From Vespa crabro (lineage: Eukaryota; Arthropoda; Insecta; Hymenoptera; Vespidae), in assembly GCF_910589235.1 (NCBI RefSeq), contig NC_060956.1, positions 2,295,001 to 2,359,000 of the forward strand: a stretch of 64,000 bases of DNA. The letters run 5' to 3'. Positions within the stretch are counted from its first letter, which is position 1. Every line of letters begins with the position of its first letter. The position numbers and the translations under genes are program-made. Below the pieces are notes generated by a model. The model did no database searches. It saw nothing but the letters and a program-made list of their open reading frames with translations, and was not told the origin of the DNA. Of this stretch, positions 52,030 to 63,875 are shown in pieces.

Positions 52030-54391
52030 ATGAATTCGGGTTATTTCAATTTGCCTCTTAATATGGACAGAGTATGTAGAATCTGTCTAACAGAAAGTAA
52101 CAATTTATCACCTATTTTCTGTACCGATCAAGAGGTAGATGATTTCTCAGATCTTCCACAAAAAATTCAAGTATGTGGTTCAATTGATATTCACGAGCAA
52201 GATGGATTACCATCTTTAATCTGCGATGTTTGTGTTTATAAAGCAAGTGTTGCTCATGAGTTTAGACAACAATGTCAACATTCCAATGCTAGACTACGAA
52301 TGTATTATAATAAACCTGAAAAATGCAATGTCATGGTAAACAAAATATATGATGTAATTTTTATTTATATTTTACATTTAATTTCAAAAAAAAAAATATT
52401 TTATATTTTTACAGGATTCGTGTACGCAAACAGATATTTCTTCATGCATTGAACTACCAAAAAAGACAACAAATGAGCAAGACAATTCTTTTATAAAAGA
52501 AGAAATGCAAATAGTATCAAATTCTCAAGACTTCAATAATACTAATAATACTTACACTTCAAATACACCTAGTCTTACTACTACCGAAATAGACATACAA
52601 GATGAAAAAATCTTCATGTGTTCTATCGGATTTGAAGGTCCCAAAGAGATCGGTAAAGAACAATGTTCTACTACGGAAAGCAATATTAATCAAAATTCAT
52701 CCATTGAATCTGCTTCGCAAGTAGATACATGCGATATTTATGAAACAATGGATGTAGATGATAAACCTCAAGAGGAGCAGAATATTACTAAAGAATCAGA
52801 AAAAAATTCTAAAGAACAAGAAGAAGAACAATTTTCAAATGAACGTGTGTCCGATGATGCGGCAATTGAAAAGGATGTTGCACCTCCACAGAAACGTACG
52901 TCAACGAGGAAAACAAAATCAATGCCTAACAAATCTTACAGCGAAGATGAAGCAGATGATAATTATTATGATCCAAGTAGCGACAGTCAAGATTCAGAAG
53001 AATTGAAGTTCAAGTGTAAAATTTGTTTAAAGCGTTATGCAACACAGAAAGGCTTAAAAAAACATTCTCTTGTCCATGAGAAAAAGCACAAATGTAATAT
53101 TTGTTTAAAATTGTTTTATAAACAAGAAAATATGGAAAAACATAAAAAGATACATGCATCTAAACCTCATGCTTGCCAATTATGTCATGCCTGTTTCTCT
53201 AAGTCTCAAAGTCTTGTACGGCATTTGAAGTCTCATACAGAGAAAGTAAATGATATGATTAAACAGATAAATACTGACGAACGAAAAGATGATGGAGATT
53301 CAAAAAAAGAACCAAAGTGTGAAGATGATACTGAGGATGAAAGTGGTACAGTAAACGAACCAGATGAATTTGAAAATGCTCCTGAATTATATAAATGTGA
53401 AATCTGTAATCAGTATTGTTCTTCCTTAAAAAATTTAAAAAGACATGCTCTTGTACATGGGGATAAAAAATATTCTTGCACAGTATGTAAAAAGTGGTTT
53501 TTCAGACCAGACACATTGAAAAAACATGCTGAAAAGCATGGCCATGGATTATTAGATAATTTAGTAGATGATAACAAATTATTTGATTCAGATGACGATG
53601 CTTTTCCAAATGATACAACAAATACTTTACCAGAGAATGAAACTGTTAAAAAAGAAGATAGTGAAGAAGATGGATCTGGTGAATACAAGTGCCAACATTG
53701 CGATAAAATTATGGCTACTAAGAAAGGCCTTAGGCGTCATGTGTCCATGCATAAGCCTAAAGCTGAACCAGTAACTTGTGAAATATGTAGAAAAGTTTGT
53801 GCTAGTCAAGCTCGCCTTGTTCTTCATCAAAGGACACATAAACCCAAGGAAAAAGTGCCACGAGAATATCTATGTCATATTTGTAGCAAGGTATACCCAA
53901 GTAATTCATCGCTTACATACCATATGAGAACTCATACAGGAGTGAAACCACATGTATGCAAAACATGTAATAGTGGATTTACAACAACTACTAGTTTGGC
54001 AAATCATATTCGTATTCATACAGGGGACAAACCTTTTGTATGTCATGTTTGTAGTGCAGCATTTGCTGTGAGTTCAGCATTTAGGAGACATTTGACACGA
54101 CATACGGGTGAAGCAAATTATCTCTGCAAAACGTGTGGCAAAGCTTTTAAGCGTCTTAGTACTCTGAAAGAACATACTTATACACATTCTGGTGAAAAAC
54201 CTTATGTTTGTAAAACATGTGGCGCTGCATATAGTCATAGTGGCAGTTTATTTGCACATCAAAAACGATGTCGTGTCCAATATGGTGAAATGGTTGTAGA
54301 TGAACATCATCATGCTGTTGCACATCATATTCATGTAAATAATGTGCAATCTGCAGTGAGATCACTTACTGTGATAGGACAGATGTTCTAA
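52030..54391 (+). CDS. ZAD-C2H2 zinc-finger protein
   Basis: Two coding exons, 52030-52335 and 52415-54391, joined across a 79-nt intron (ATG/gtaaac...tttacag/GAT), give 760 residues. An N-terminal ZAD has its zinc ligands at Cys16, Cys19, Cys65 and Cys68 (CRIC and CDVC). A long acidic, Ser/Thr-rich linker follows to about residue 300. Twelve zinc fingers lie from about 301 to 725, interrupted by acidic spacers after fingers 3 and 5; the last ends HQKRC and so is C2HC. The C-terminus has a His-rich stretch. ZAD proteins are insect DNA-binding factors that usually dimerise through the ZAD. Start choice: the ATG at 52030 is preferred; the ATG at 52063 (just before RVCRIC) is possible, and an in-frame ATG near 51976 lies before a possible splice acceptor at 51988. 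The DNA target is unknown. No specific ortholog recognised. Confidence 0.93.
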
Positions 54392-54445
54392 AGAGTAAAA
54401 TCGGTGCTCTGAAATACACTTATTTTACCTAAATATTTATGCGAG

Positions 54446-54451
54446 AATAAA
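54446..54451 (+). promoter_or_regulatory. Polyadenylation signal of the zinc-finger gene
   Basis: AATAAA, 55 nt after the stop codon, in the context GAGAATAAATTTGTGG. A second AATAAA occurs near 54590. Confidence 0.6.
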
Positions 54452-55966
54452 TTTGTGGCTCTATATATAAGTGTTCCCACAATGGGAATAACACTACTAT
54501 TATTCTTTTCATGAAAAAATATTGTTTTATCGTGAATACTCTTTACTGTAAATATTTAGCCAACTCTTTTTTTTTCTTTTTTTTTTTTATAATAAAAACA
54601 TTTGTTTAAATATTTGCATCATGTATTAAAGATGCTGGGACTAGTGCTTCGTTATAGAAAGTACATAATCTAATATGTTTGATCAATATTAATATTATAC
54701 AAATTTATTTCTGTATATTTGTATAATATAAATTATACATATATTCTTAAAAAGAAATTGTCCATATAAACTTGACAAAGTCAAGTTAATCCATAAATTC
54801 ACAAAGCACTAATTTGATCTATTGCAAGAAAAACAGCATGGCAGGGAACATTCTATCTATTTTCAACATAAATTAATAACATTATTTTAATTTCTGCAAA
54901 TACACATGTTAGGGAAGAGACTGATATTATTATTCATCTATACTTTAAATGCCTAAAAACTTGTAAATATTTGAAATATTTAGAATTATCATTTTGTGTG
55001 TAATATGATTTTCATATAGAATATAAATATTCCTTTAATTCTAGCCCTCTATATCGGTTCAGTATTAAAAAAAAGTAAACAGATCTATATACAAAAATTT
55101 TAAATAATATTTTTAAACCTACGAAAAAGAAAACAAATTTAGTAAAGCAAAATGTTTTATACGATATACAGAAAAACCATAATCTTTGTTAAATATTATA
55201 ATTTTCATTGAATGAACCTTATTTATAACAAAATAGAACTTTTAATTGCTTTTTATAAATACAATTTCATTAAAAATAATTCAGCAAAAAATAATGTTAA
55301 AAACTGAAATAGAAAGATGAGTTTTGGATTTTCTATACAAACAAAAAATTTTATAATGCATACGATGTTTCACAATTGTGCATTAGATACATAACACTCA
55401 TAATTCAAAAATAATTCATTTCTTTGTAATTAATTGTAAAGTAAATATCTTCATTCGCAAATTTATAAAACTTATAATTAATAATTATATAATATATATA
55501 TATATATGAAATATATATATATATATTTCAAATGAATTCTTTCTACTAATAATTAAAAAAAAATTGTGTAAATAAAATTGTGTAATGATGATGGCAAAAT
55601 AGGCTGTTTGAAAAAAAAAAAAATACAAAGTATATTTAATTTCTCTTTATCTTTTATTAATATTCTAATTTGTTAATGATTTATAAGAGAGTAGAACATA
55701 TTCATTTTAAAATATATAGTATTGTTTTTCTATAAAAAAATACTTTAAAAAAGATTAGACTTAACGAAATAAATTTATCTGTTAAAAAGACAGATACATA
55801 TAATTGTGATTGTTAGGTTCAAAAGTATATACAATGTATATTATTTGAAAGAAAATATTTGATACTACAAATAAAAAAACAGATACACTTTTTTCACGAA
55901 AGTGTTGAAATATTATTTATTTATGTCTTTGAAAATATTCAATACGTGATATTATTTCATAAGAGT
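54452..55966. other. Convergent spacer, zinc-finger and Myb-like genes
   Basis: AT-rich sequence without a recognisable gene or large repeat; it should hold the 3' UTRs of both flanking genes. There is a small AT palindrome near 55490-55530. Confidence 0.5.
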
Positions 55967-55972
55967 TTTATT
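55967..55972 (-). promoter_or_regulatory. Polyadenylation signal of the Myb-like gene
   Basis: AATAAA on the minus strand, about 45 nt past the TGA stop, within TTAAAATAAAACTC. Confidence 0.5.
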
Positions 55973-56017
55973 TTAAGTTTAAAAAATTAGACATATATCA
56001 TTAATATTTTATCAGAT

Positions 56018-57027
56018 TCATTTTTTCATCTTCGAATTTTTGCTTCTTTTTAACAATCGGTAACGTCGCCAAACAGACGCTCTACTTCTATTTAAAACCT
56101 TTGCTAAATCAACAAACTTCCGTTTTTCATCGAGGAATGGATTGTGATCGATATGATTTAATATCATAATATCCTCTTCTTGTGTATATCTGTAGAGAAA
56201 TATTTTTTTCTATATAATTTATTTTACATTAGCAAATCAATACTGGGTATATTGGTGATTTTGATATAAAAAAAAAAAAAAAAAAAAGGAAAGAAAAAAA
56301 TATACATTACCTTCTATTTAAATGTGAGCTATATAAAATTTTAAATCTATGGTATACGCTATACAATGTGCGATTTGGTAAACTATTTGCTAAAAACTGT
56401 ACAAATTTTTTTGTTTCTTTCTTCTTACAAGTATACTTCTTTCCATCACCATCTGTCAGACTTAAAAATGCTCTATATTTACGTTTACTCCAATTGTGTA
56501 ACTGTTATATCGTAAAAATTGTATGATAAATTAATACAAATTCATACAAATTTTTGCATGCGATTTGTAATGATGTATTTGATTAACATTTTCATATCCT
56601 TTCTTACCTTACAAAATTTTTTCCAATTATGAACAATTTTGTCATCCTCATCTGGCGAAAATGAACCTTTTTTTAACGGTGCTAATGCCATAAACTGTTC
56701 CAATTCTTCACGTGAAGGTACATGAGTTCCTGAACGTATTTCGACCTTATGTTGCGGTGGAACTTCATGTATTAATTTTACTTTTAAATTACGTAATTGC
56801 TAAATAGAAACATTAATACGAACAAATTTAGGATATTAATGACACATTTTTATAAAATAAATCAATTGTGTAAAAAGAAAGAAATTTATTACATTTAAAT
56901 CCTCCTGAGAAAATGCTTCCTTTTCTCTTATTTTACGTGCTAGTAATGTGATATCATTACAATTCTCTGCTTGATTACATTCATAATCTACAATTTCTAC
57001 CTTTGTATTAATATTATCACTGGACAT
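56018..57027 (-). CDS. Small Myb/SANT-like nuclear protein, not recognised further
   Basis: Four coding exons, 57027-56893, 56799-56608, 56501-56311, 56189-56018, total 690 nt and encode 229 residues, in frame. The start MSSDNINTKVEIVDYE is the first plausible ATG; the frame is also open upstream to a splice acceptor, so a longer N-terminus cannot be excluded. The middle has SFSPDEDDKIVHNWKKFC, then a basic region. The C-terminal third looks like a Myb repeat: RYTQEEDIMILNHIDHNP, a Trp-containing SRASVWRRYRLLKR and a lysine-rich end. These suggest DNA or chromatin binding in the nucleus. I do not recognise a named family; a relative of Myb-type RNA polymerase I or III factors is only a guess. 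It is divergent from BORCS7, start to start about 900 nt apart. Confidence 0.85.
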
Positions 57028-57925
57028 GTTTCCAAATTCTTCAATATCATGTGTTTGTCTGTAGAGTACAATTTAAAAAACAAAAAAAAAAAAACGATCA
57101 TTATTTTCTGATAAAAACGTAGCATTACAAATTAATATTTTTATATGACTGTAATGATACGAAAATAATTGTCAAATACCTCGTTTTTCAAAGATATATA
57201 TTTTAATTTTTGATTTTTAAATTAAAAGATTTCTAAACATAACCTAATAACAAATAATTAATTTTACACGATAACCAATGAACTTGAAAATGATCGTTTT
57301 ATAAATAAATTTCACGAAATATTTCAATTTTCTAAAATTTTTTTTTCCTACATATTTACTATATTATAATAATATTAATATATTTATATCAACTTTTTTT
57401 TTTACAGCGTGACTAGAAAAATTCGATATCTTACTGAAGCGCATCTTTTTCACTACACTAGCATTCACTCTACTGATATACATGTGATCGTACATCAGTG
57501 CAATATAAAGTGCATCACATAACCATACATAACGCGATATTCACAATAAGTGTGTTTATCTTTTAACAATTTCAATTTAAATAGATAAAAACAAAAAAAA
57601 AAAAACAATACTCTATTCGCGAGTAATTTTTATAAATGTAATAGTACGCTATATACGATGTTTATCAAATGTAAAGAACAAGAATAATTTATAATATTCG
57701 TATATATTTATGTGTCATACATACAATAAAAATTATACTTATAATACATAAATTAAAAGATCAAAATTTTGTTCGAATATATTTATACTTTGGATAACTT
57801 TTACGAATTATGGAATAATATTGCCATAAGAAATTGTATAATTTCGTTTTATGTAAATAGAATTAACACAATTGAATATCATTGATATCAAAATTTATCC
57901 CAGAATTAATGAAAAACAATACGGA
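57028..57925. promoter_or_regulatory. Shared divergent promoter region, Myb-like gene and BORCS7
   Basis: About 900 nt separate the two divergent start codons. A splice acceptor just above the Myb-like ATG (CTACAG/ACAAAC) and a possible donor (ACGAG/GTATTT, near 57180) suggest a non-coding first exon for that gene. No TATA box is obvious. Confidence 0.45.
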
Positions 57926-58338
57926 ATGGCTTCAGCATCGAGTACAAGTGCACGCAGTTTATTTGTTGATTCAAAAATGCGATTAGCAGATAGAGTTCAA
58001 GTTAATGTCAATAATATTGCGTCGCTTGCAAGACAGATTCAAAGGGGTTCAAAAAGCAGTGAAGTAATGTTATCATTAATATTTTTTTTGAAAAATAAAT
58101 TTTTCATAATTAAGAGATTATATTTAACATGATTCTTTGTTTTTTCTTTTCTTTTCAGATTCTAATGCATGCTGCAAAAAGTTTTGCGCAACAAGAACAT
58201 GGATTAGAGATGGCAGAAACAAACTTGAAAAAACTTGCACTTATTGTAACCCATTTGGAATATCAAATGGAGTCAATAGATAGAAGTTCTGTGTTACTGG
58301 AAGAAGTTACCGAACAAGTTCGAGCAATGCAACGTTAA
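57926..58338 (+). CDS. BORCS7: BORC complex subunit 7
   Basis: Two exons, 57926-58063 and 58159-58338, give 105 residues. The junction is GAA/gtaatg to ttttcag/ATT. The protein starts MASASSTSARSLF, continues with RGSKSSEILMHAAKSFAQQE, and ends in a heptad-like coiled-coil segment (VTHLEYQMESIDRSS). Length and the SSE...AA.....QE pattern match BORCS7 of animals. BORC links lysosomes to Arl8 and kinesins for outward movement along microtubules. Its 3' end converges on otubain; the two stop codons are about 305 nt apart. Confidence 0.88.
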
Positions 58339-58555
58339 AAATTTGTCACATTGATAATTTTTAATTTAATAATACTGTAACATTTCTTTAATAATTTATT
58401 TTTTAACATTTTAATGTCAAAGTATTTATATGTTTATTTAAAATAATTTATAAACCGACACATTTATAATTCGCCATTGAATGTTAATAATTATTAAATT
58501 AATATAAAACAAATGAAATTATAAAAATACTTCACAGTAAAAATAGTTTCATATT

Positions 58556-58561
58556 TTTATT
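58556..58561 (-). promoter_or_regulatory. Polyadenylation signal of otubain
   Basis: AATAAA on the minus strand, about 80 nt beyond the TGA, in AAAGAATAAAAATATG. Confidence 0.55.
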
Positions 58562-58643
58562 CTTTTAAATGGATTGAAAAAAATCATTAAACAAAGTATA
58601 TTTCTTAAGAACAACTTAAAAGATGACTTTAGACTTAATTTTA

Positions 58644-59858
58644 TCAAGGGTAAAGTATATCATAATGACCAGGACGATAAAGTAAGTGAACTGCTGGCGT
58701 AGCGCCTTCAGGAAAGTCATGTGCAGTTACTTCTGTTCCAGCACCACGATCCATGTAACGAACTCGAACACCAGTACCTAAAGCAGTGCTCATTGCTATA
58801 ATATGAATATGGTCAGATTCTTTATACATTGGTTCTACTTCCTGTAACATAAATATTAGAGAAACAAAAGGATTAAATATCTTTCTGTATAATAAAATTA
58901 ATGATAATTAACGATAATGTTAACCTGATGACAAAATTCTGTTATGGTTCGTTCTCCTTCTATAAAATGTTGATAAAAATCTCCCTCTCTTTGTAACTGA
59001 CCAGATGTAATTAATCTAAGGTATACAACAACATAATCAGAATAACCTTGCTCATTGAAAAGCTTATGTAGTTCAATATAACTAGACTCTGTGTCTCCAC
59101 CTACTTTGTCGATTACTTCCATAAACTATAATCAAAATAAAATATATTATTATTTTGTAAATAAACAGGTTAGAAATGAATTATCTCAGATACAATTCAT
59201 TTTCTGATATTAAATATTAATTGTACCGTGTCATGGAAATCTTCAACAGTAAATTGGGGAAAACCTAATGCCACAAGATTCTCTTTGCTTTTTAAAGCAA
59301 GTTCTCTGAACTTATTGTATTCATTTTTATCCCCAATTAGTTTTTCAAGATAAGCATAACTAAAGGCTCTAAAAAAACAATTGCCATCAGGCCTTGTTCT
59401 TCTAATATAAGAATATTTTTGTCCCAAAGCTTTTGCTTTTGACAAATATACTTCATCTTCTGTATATTCCTGTTCTAAACTCTTCAATGGTTCTTTTTCA
59501 CCGACTAAAGCTATAGATTCAGATATCTGAAATATAATAAAATTATAGCCAGAAATATGTATATTTATATCAAAATGTCATGAGATATAAAATATTAAAC
59601 GATCAATTTTTACAATTTAATTTGTAAACTTTTCATTAATAACTCTTTAAACTTTTCATAGGATTTATTTTTATGCTTGAAGAAGAATATTAACCTCCTT
59701 TTCTATACGTCTTTGTTGTTGAAGAATTAACTCATCCTGGTTGACATCTGTAATAAAACACAAACATGATGTATTAATGATATAATTTTTTAAATAAAAA
59801 ATAACATATAAATACCTGCGTTTTCTACTGGCTGATCTTTTAATGACTTATCTTCCAT
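58644..59858 (-). CDS. OTUB1: Otubain, ubiquitin thioesterase (OTU deubiquitinase)
   Basis: Five exons, 59858-59816, 59747-59695, 59526-59227, 59125-58925, 58841-58644, total 795 nt, giving 264 residues. The OTU catalytic triad is visible: Asp79 and Cys82 in RPDGNCFFRAF and His258 in PGHYDILYP at the C-terminus. The N-terminus contains the QQQRRIEKEI helix that in OTUB1 contacts ubiquitin and E2 enzymes. The family cleaves Lys48-linked ubiquitin and also inhibits E2 enzymes without catalysis. The gene is complete, with no damage. Insects usually have a single otubain, so OTUB1 versus OTUB2 is assigned by overall resemblance. Confidence 0.95.
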
Positions 59859-60484
59859 ATCTCATGAGTTCTTCATAAATTTCAGAACAATTGTCAAATT
59901 ATCAATCGTAAACAAAAGCCAAATGTCCATGTGGAAATTGAAATATTTTCCGTTGAGAATTTAGCGGCTTTAGATTGGTAGATTCGAATCGTGAAACGGA
60001 AATCTAGGTAATTTAACCATGAAAATGTGTGCTTAGTAGTATAAGAAAATAAAATTTTAGTTACATTCTTGTTACCGATAGCGCTTATGTAGCTTCTCGT
60101 AGTGGCAACACTTTAAACTAAATTTATATTTAATCAAATTCATATTTAAATCGCTTAGCACGAATATTCTATATTTTATTACTTTTACAATTATCCTTTA
60201 TTTTATTATTACATTTGGTAGCAAATTTATTTTACGTGATCTTGACATAAACTTAGAATGTTATATATTAAATCTAGAATATATACATATTAATATGTAT
60301 TTGTGTGTTTGTTTGTGTGTGTATGTATGTATGTATATATAGATATTAAATATATATTAAATTATTAAACTGTCTTATATATAAAATCAATAAAAAGATA
60401 TATAAATCAACATGTAATAAATTTAAATTTTTGACTAGATAACTTTGTAAGTATTTGGAATGTTACTGCACAGTTTCAATTAAA
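59859..60484. other. Otubain promoter and ADAM17 3' flank
   Basis: Both genes run on the minus strand. The part nearest 59859 should hold the otubain start site; the part nearest 60484 is the ADAM17 3' UTR. A GTAT/TA run lies near 60300-60350. Confidence 0.5.
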
Positions 60485-63400
60485 TTAAGATTGTTGATTA
60501 GAATGTGATAGCCTTGCTCTTTGAGTGCCTACAAAAATTCCTTGTCTATGTTCGTCTGGATGAATGAGATCATCGGTATGTTTCCAACGCCATTTCTTTT
60601 CACTTTCTTTTACACGTTTGTTATCAATATAGCTTATAACGCAACTCGTTGGAACCCATATAATAGCAGTGATTATTATCACAGCTCCTACTATGTTATC
60701 CTTTAAAAATCTCATAACTTTATTTATATTTATGTCCTCAATAATATCCCAAAAACGTTCCACGACATCTTGTACTGTTTTCTCGCATATTCCCTAAATA
60801 CAATGTAGATAATAAATATATCAAATAAAAAATCGAAAATATTTGCGAATAATTTTATCATCAAAAATTTTGTGATATATAAAGTATTACCTTATTACAA
60901 AAACCTTGAATACAAGGTGTACCATCAGGTAAAATATCTTGCGGATCTATAGGGAAACATGTCTCATTTAAACTCATTCTACAGCATCTTTTACATGCAT
61001 CACCAACTGTAATATTAATGTATTATTATATTCATTTTTTGTATAATGTAATATAATTGATAAAAATTGATCACGATATAATATAAAAATTTACTTGTAT
61101 CACACATGCAACTTTGCAAACCCTGAGTCTCACAATATGGCACACATTTGCCAAGACGGCATTGTCCACGTTCTAAACAACCAGTACCATCTTTCATTGG
61201 CGGAGATCTAGGACATTCGCTTGATGCTCCGGTACAACGTGATTCTTGTTCGCAAGTTGCATATTGCGCGTCTCTACATTTTACTCCTACAGGCATATAT
61301 GCACAACCTTGGCAACAGGGTGAATTTTTATCACTGCAATATACGTTAACGTATGCATTAATGCATAAAAATAAAATTAACGAGTTATATTATGATAACA
61401 ATATTACCTGCATACTGCTCCTTGACTTCGTCGTAATTTACAATTTTTGTCACAGCAAGGATCATTATCTTCTGTTCCTAAAAGTCCTGCGTCACATTCC
61501 TCGTCTCCTTCTACTCTTAAATTACCACAGAATGATTCTTCAGGCTCTGAGAAACAACGACCTGATTTAGCCTGTAATACTTTCCTAATGGATCTCAAAC
61601 TGCATGGTGAAAAACGCTGTGCATTTAAAGGAGCTCATATAAATATAGAAAAAATAAAAAAAAAAATTGCATTGCGTATTTATGCATATTTTAACTTATC
61701 TGACCTTGTTATTGACATCATAACCACTGACACTATATGTATACATTAAATACGATCCACCTTGACTTGCACTTGGACTACATTCCTGAATATAAACGAA
61801 TCGAATTATATTATTAAATTATATAAATTATATTTTTGAAATTATATTAATAAAAGAAAATGGTATTACAGTTATATCAGGATCATGTTCAGAGCCCCAA
61901 TTATGACCAAATTCATGTGCTGTGACTAAATCCGCTTCCCTTGTTATAACTCTCTGTCCATAATGATTTCTACTAGAACTCAGTCCCGAATTTAAATATA
62001 GAGTATAACCATTTTTAAAATATTCTAAAAAATACAAAATCTCTATTAAAAAGGTCTACGAGTAAAATGATAAATTTTATTTTAATAATAAATATAATAG
62101 TTGAAATTGTACCTGGTGTACAAATACCACCTACAGAATTTCTACGTGGTGATCCTACATAAGCTAATCCTAAAATTCCACCTTCGAATTTCAAATCGGT
62201 GAATAAGTGGGCTAAACAAAAATCTTTATGACTGTATTCTCGACTGAAAACCTGCACATTAAATATTTAATATATATTTAAAAATGTTCTTTTTTTTTTT
62301 TTTTTTTTTCAAATGATTTCTCTACATTCGTACCTCAAGTAATGTTCGAACATCCCATTTTTCTCTAACCATATTATAATGTGTCTCTCCACCTCTCACA
62401 CGTGTTGGTTCGCTATGAACAACAATCTTCTTTATAACAAAGCCCATTCCTTTAAATCCATCTTGTTCTTGACGTTCTTGCCATAATGTATCATTATAAA
62501 TTTTATGTACCCTATCTATTAAGCTTATCTGTTTTAAATTAAATTTATAAGAAAAATAATATTTTGAAATAATATCGATATTAATATTTAATCATTTGTA
62601 ATAGACATACCAAATAATTAATTGTAGTTTTTGTGCTACTAGCACCCATTTCTTGATAAAAACGATAATCAGCTACTAATAACAAAGGACATCTTGTTTT
62701 GGTTGGAGTATACTCATAAGTTTCCGTTTGTCTTTTTACTCTATTGTATTCATTTTCTTTAAAATCATGATTTTCTATAAATTCTTCGTCATCTTTCACT
62801 GGAACTTCTTCAAAATAAAATATTTCACTTCATCTTTTTTTCTTTTTTTTTTTTTTTTTGTCAGTTGTACACTTTGTATCTTCTAATGTTTCAAGATAAC
62901 ATACCCATGTCTTCTTTAACATATCCACATGTTTTAGGAGTACCATGAGTATGTCCCACCCCATTTTGATAATGTTCCCAGCTTAGTTTTACATCAGAAG
63001 ATTTATAAACAATCATTGTTTCATTTCCCAAATGAGGAAGGTGTCTCCATGATGGCTAAAATATTTATATTTAGATAATCATTTGAAAATATTAGAAAAT
63101 TTATATATAATATTTATATCTTACTTCAATGTGAAATGTGTCATCAGAAATAGTAATACTAGCTGTTACAATTCCTTCATCAATATGTACTTGGGCATGA
63201 GAATTAATTTCTCCAAACACTCGACCATGATAGAAACTTTCATGATCTATAATATACATTATAATTATTAAGTATATAATAATAAATATATATTTTTTCA
63301 AACACATTGTATATAATCTATATTGCATACCTAAGTGAATCGTTTTCTCCTTTCCATCCCCATTAACTTCATAAGCCTTAAAATTGGAATGTATTACTTC

Positions 63401-63875
63401 TCTTCTTGGTGTCAAAATTAAACGAAAATAACTATAACAATAAATAATGATACGTATTATATAAAATTACAAATATACTAAGAACAAATATAACTGTTAT
63501 ACAATTATAATAAACTTTACCGTCCATGAGAATAAAATTCTAATTCGCTTATTTTATTATATGGATGATAACTATGTTGAGCGCCTCGTTTTACAATTCT
63601 ATGTTGAAAGTTTGACGAGTGTACAGTTTCATAATATTTTAAATTTCTATGAAGTGCATCTACAAAAAAATTACAATCAAATAAGAAAAAAAATGTAACA
63701 ATGTAAAAGGAAATGTAATAATAGATAATAAATTATTTCTTTTTTTTTTCTCTCTATTTAATCGTAATAATCAATAATATCAATTATTTAAAATTTGTTA
63801 TGAGAGAAGAAACTTACAAATATTTTGGCAGAAGAAAAAACAATAAACAATTAATAATTTATGAAAATATTCCAT
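60485..63875 (-). CDS. ADAM17: ADAM17/TACE-like membrane metalloprotease
   Basis: Fourteen exons: 63875-63818, 63659-63521, 63431-63331, 63246-63125, 63055-62905, 62807-62611, 62528-62334, 62251-62113, 62024-61870, 61785-61705, 61616-61408, 61333-61095, 61006-60891, 60793-60485. They sum to 2211 nt, 736 residues, in frame. A signal peptide ([15 protein letters not shown]) is followed by a prodomain with the cysteine switch at Cys183 ([10 protein letters not shown]) and a furin site RVKR ending at Arg216. The zinc site is [11 protein letters not shown] at 404-414, with a Met-turn [11 protein letters not shown] Cys-rich disintegrin and membrane-proximal region follows, then a transmembrane helix at about 668-690 and a 46-residue basic tail. 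ADAM17 sheds membrane proteins such as growth-factor and cytokine precursors. All catalytic features are intact. The tail lacks an obvious PxxP motif. The donor at 61705 (AAG/GTCAGA) is weak but required by frame. Confidence 0.96.

Noticed and set aside
52758..53006. Other frames inside the zinc-finger gene (also 53410-53839 and 54156-54365)
   Set aside because: Shadows of the real reading frame, which has twelve intact zinc fingers.
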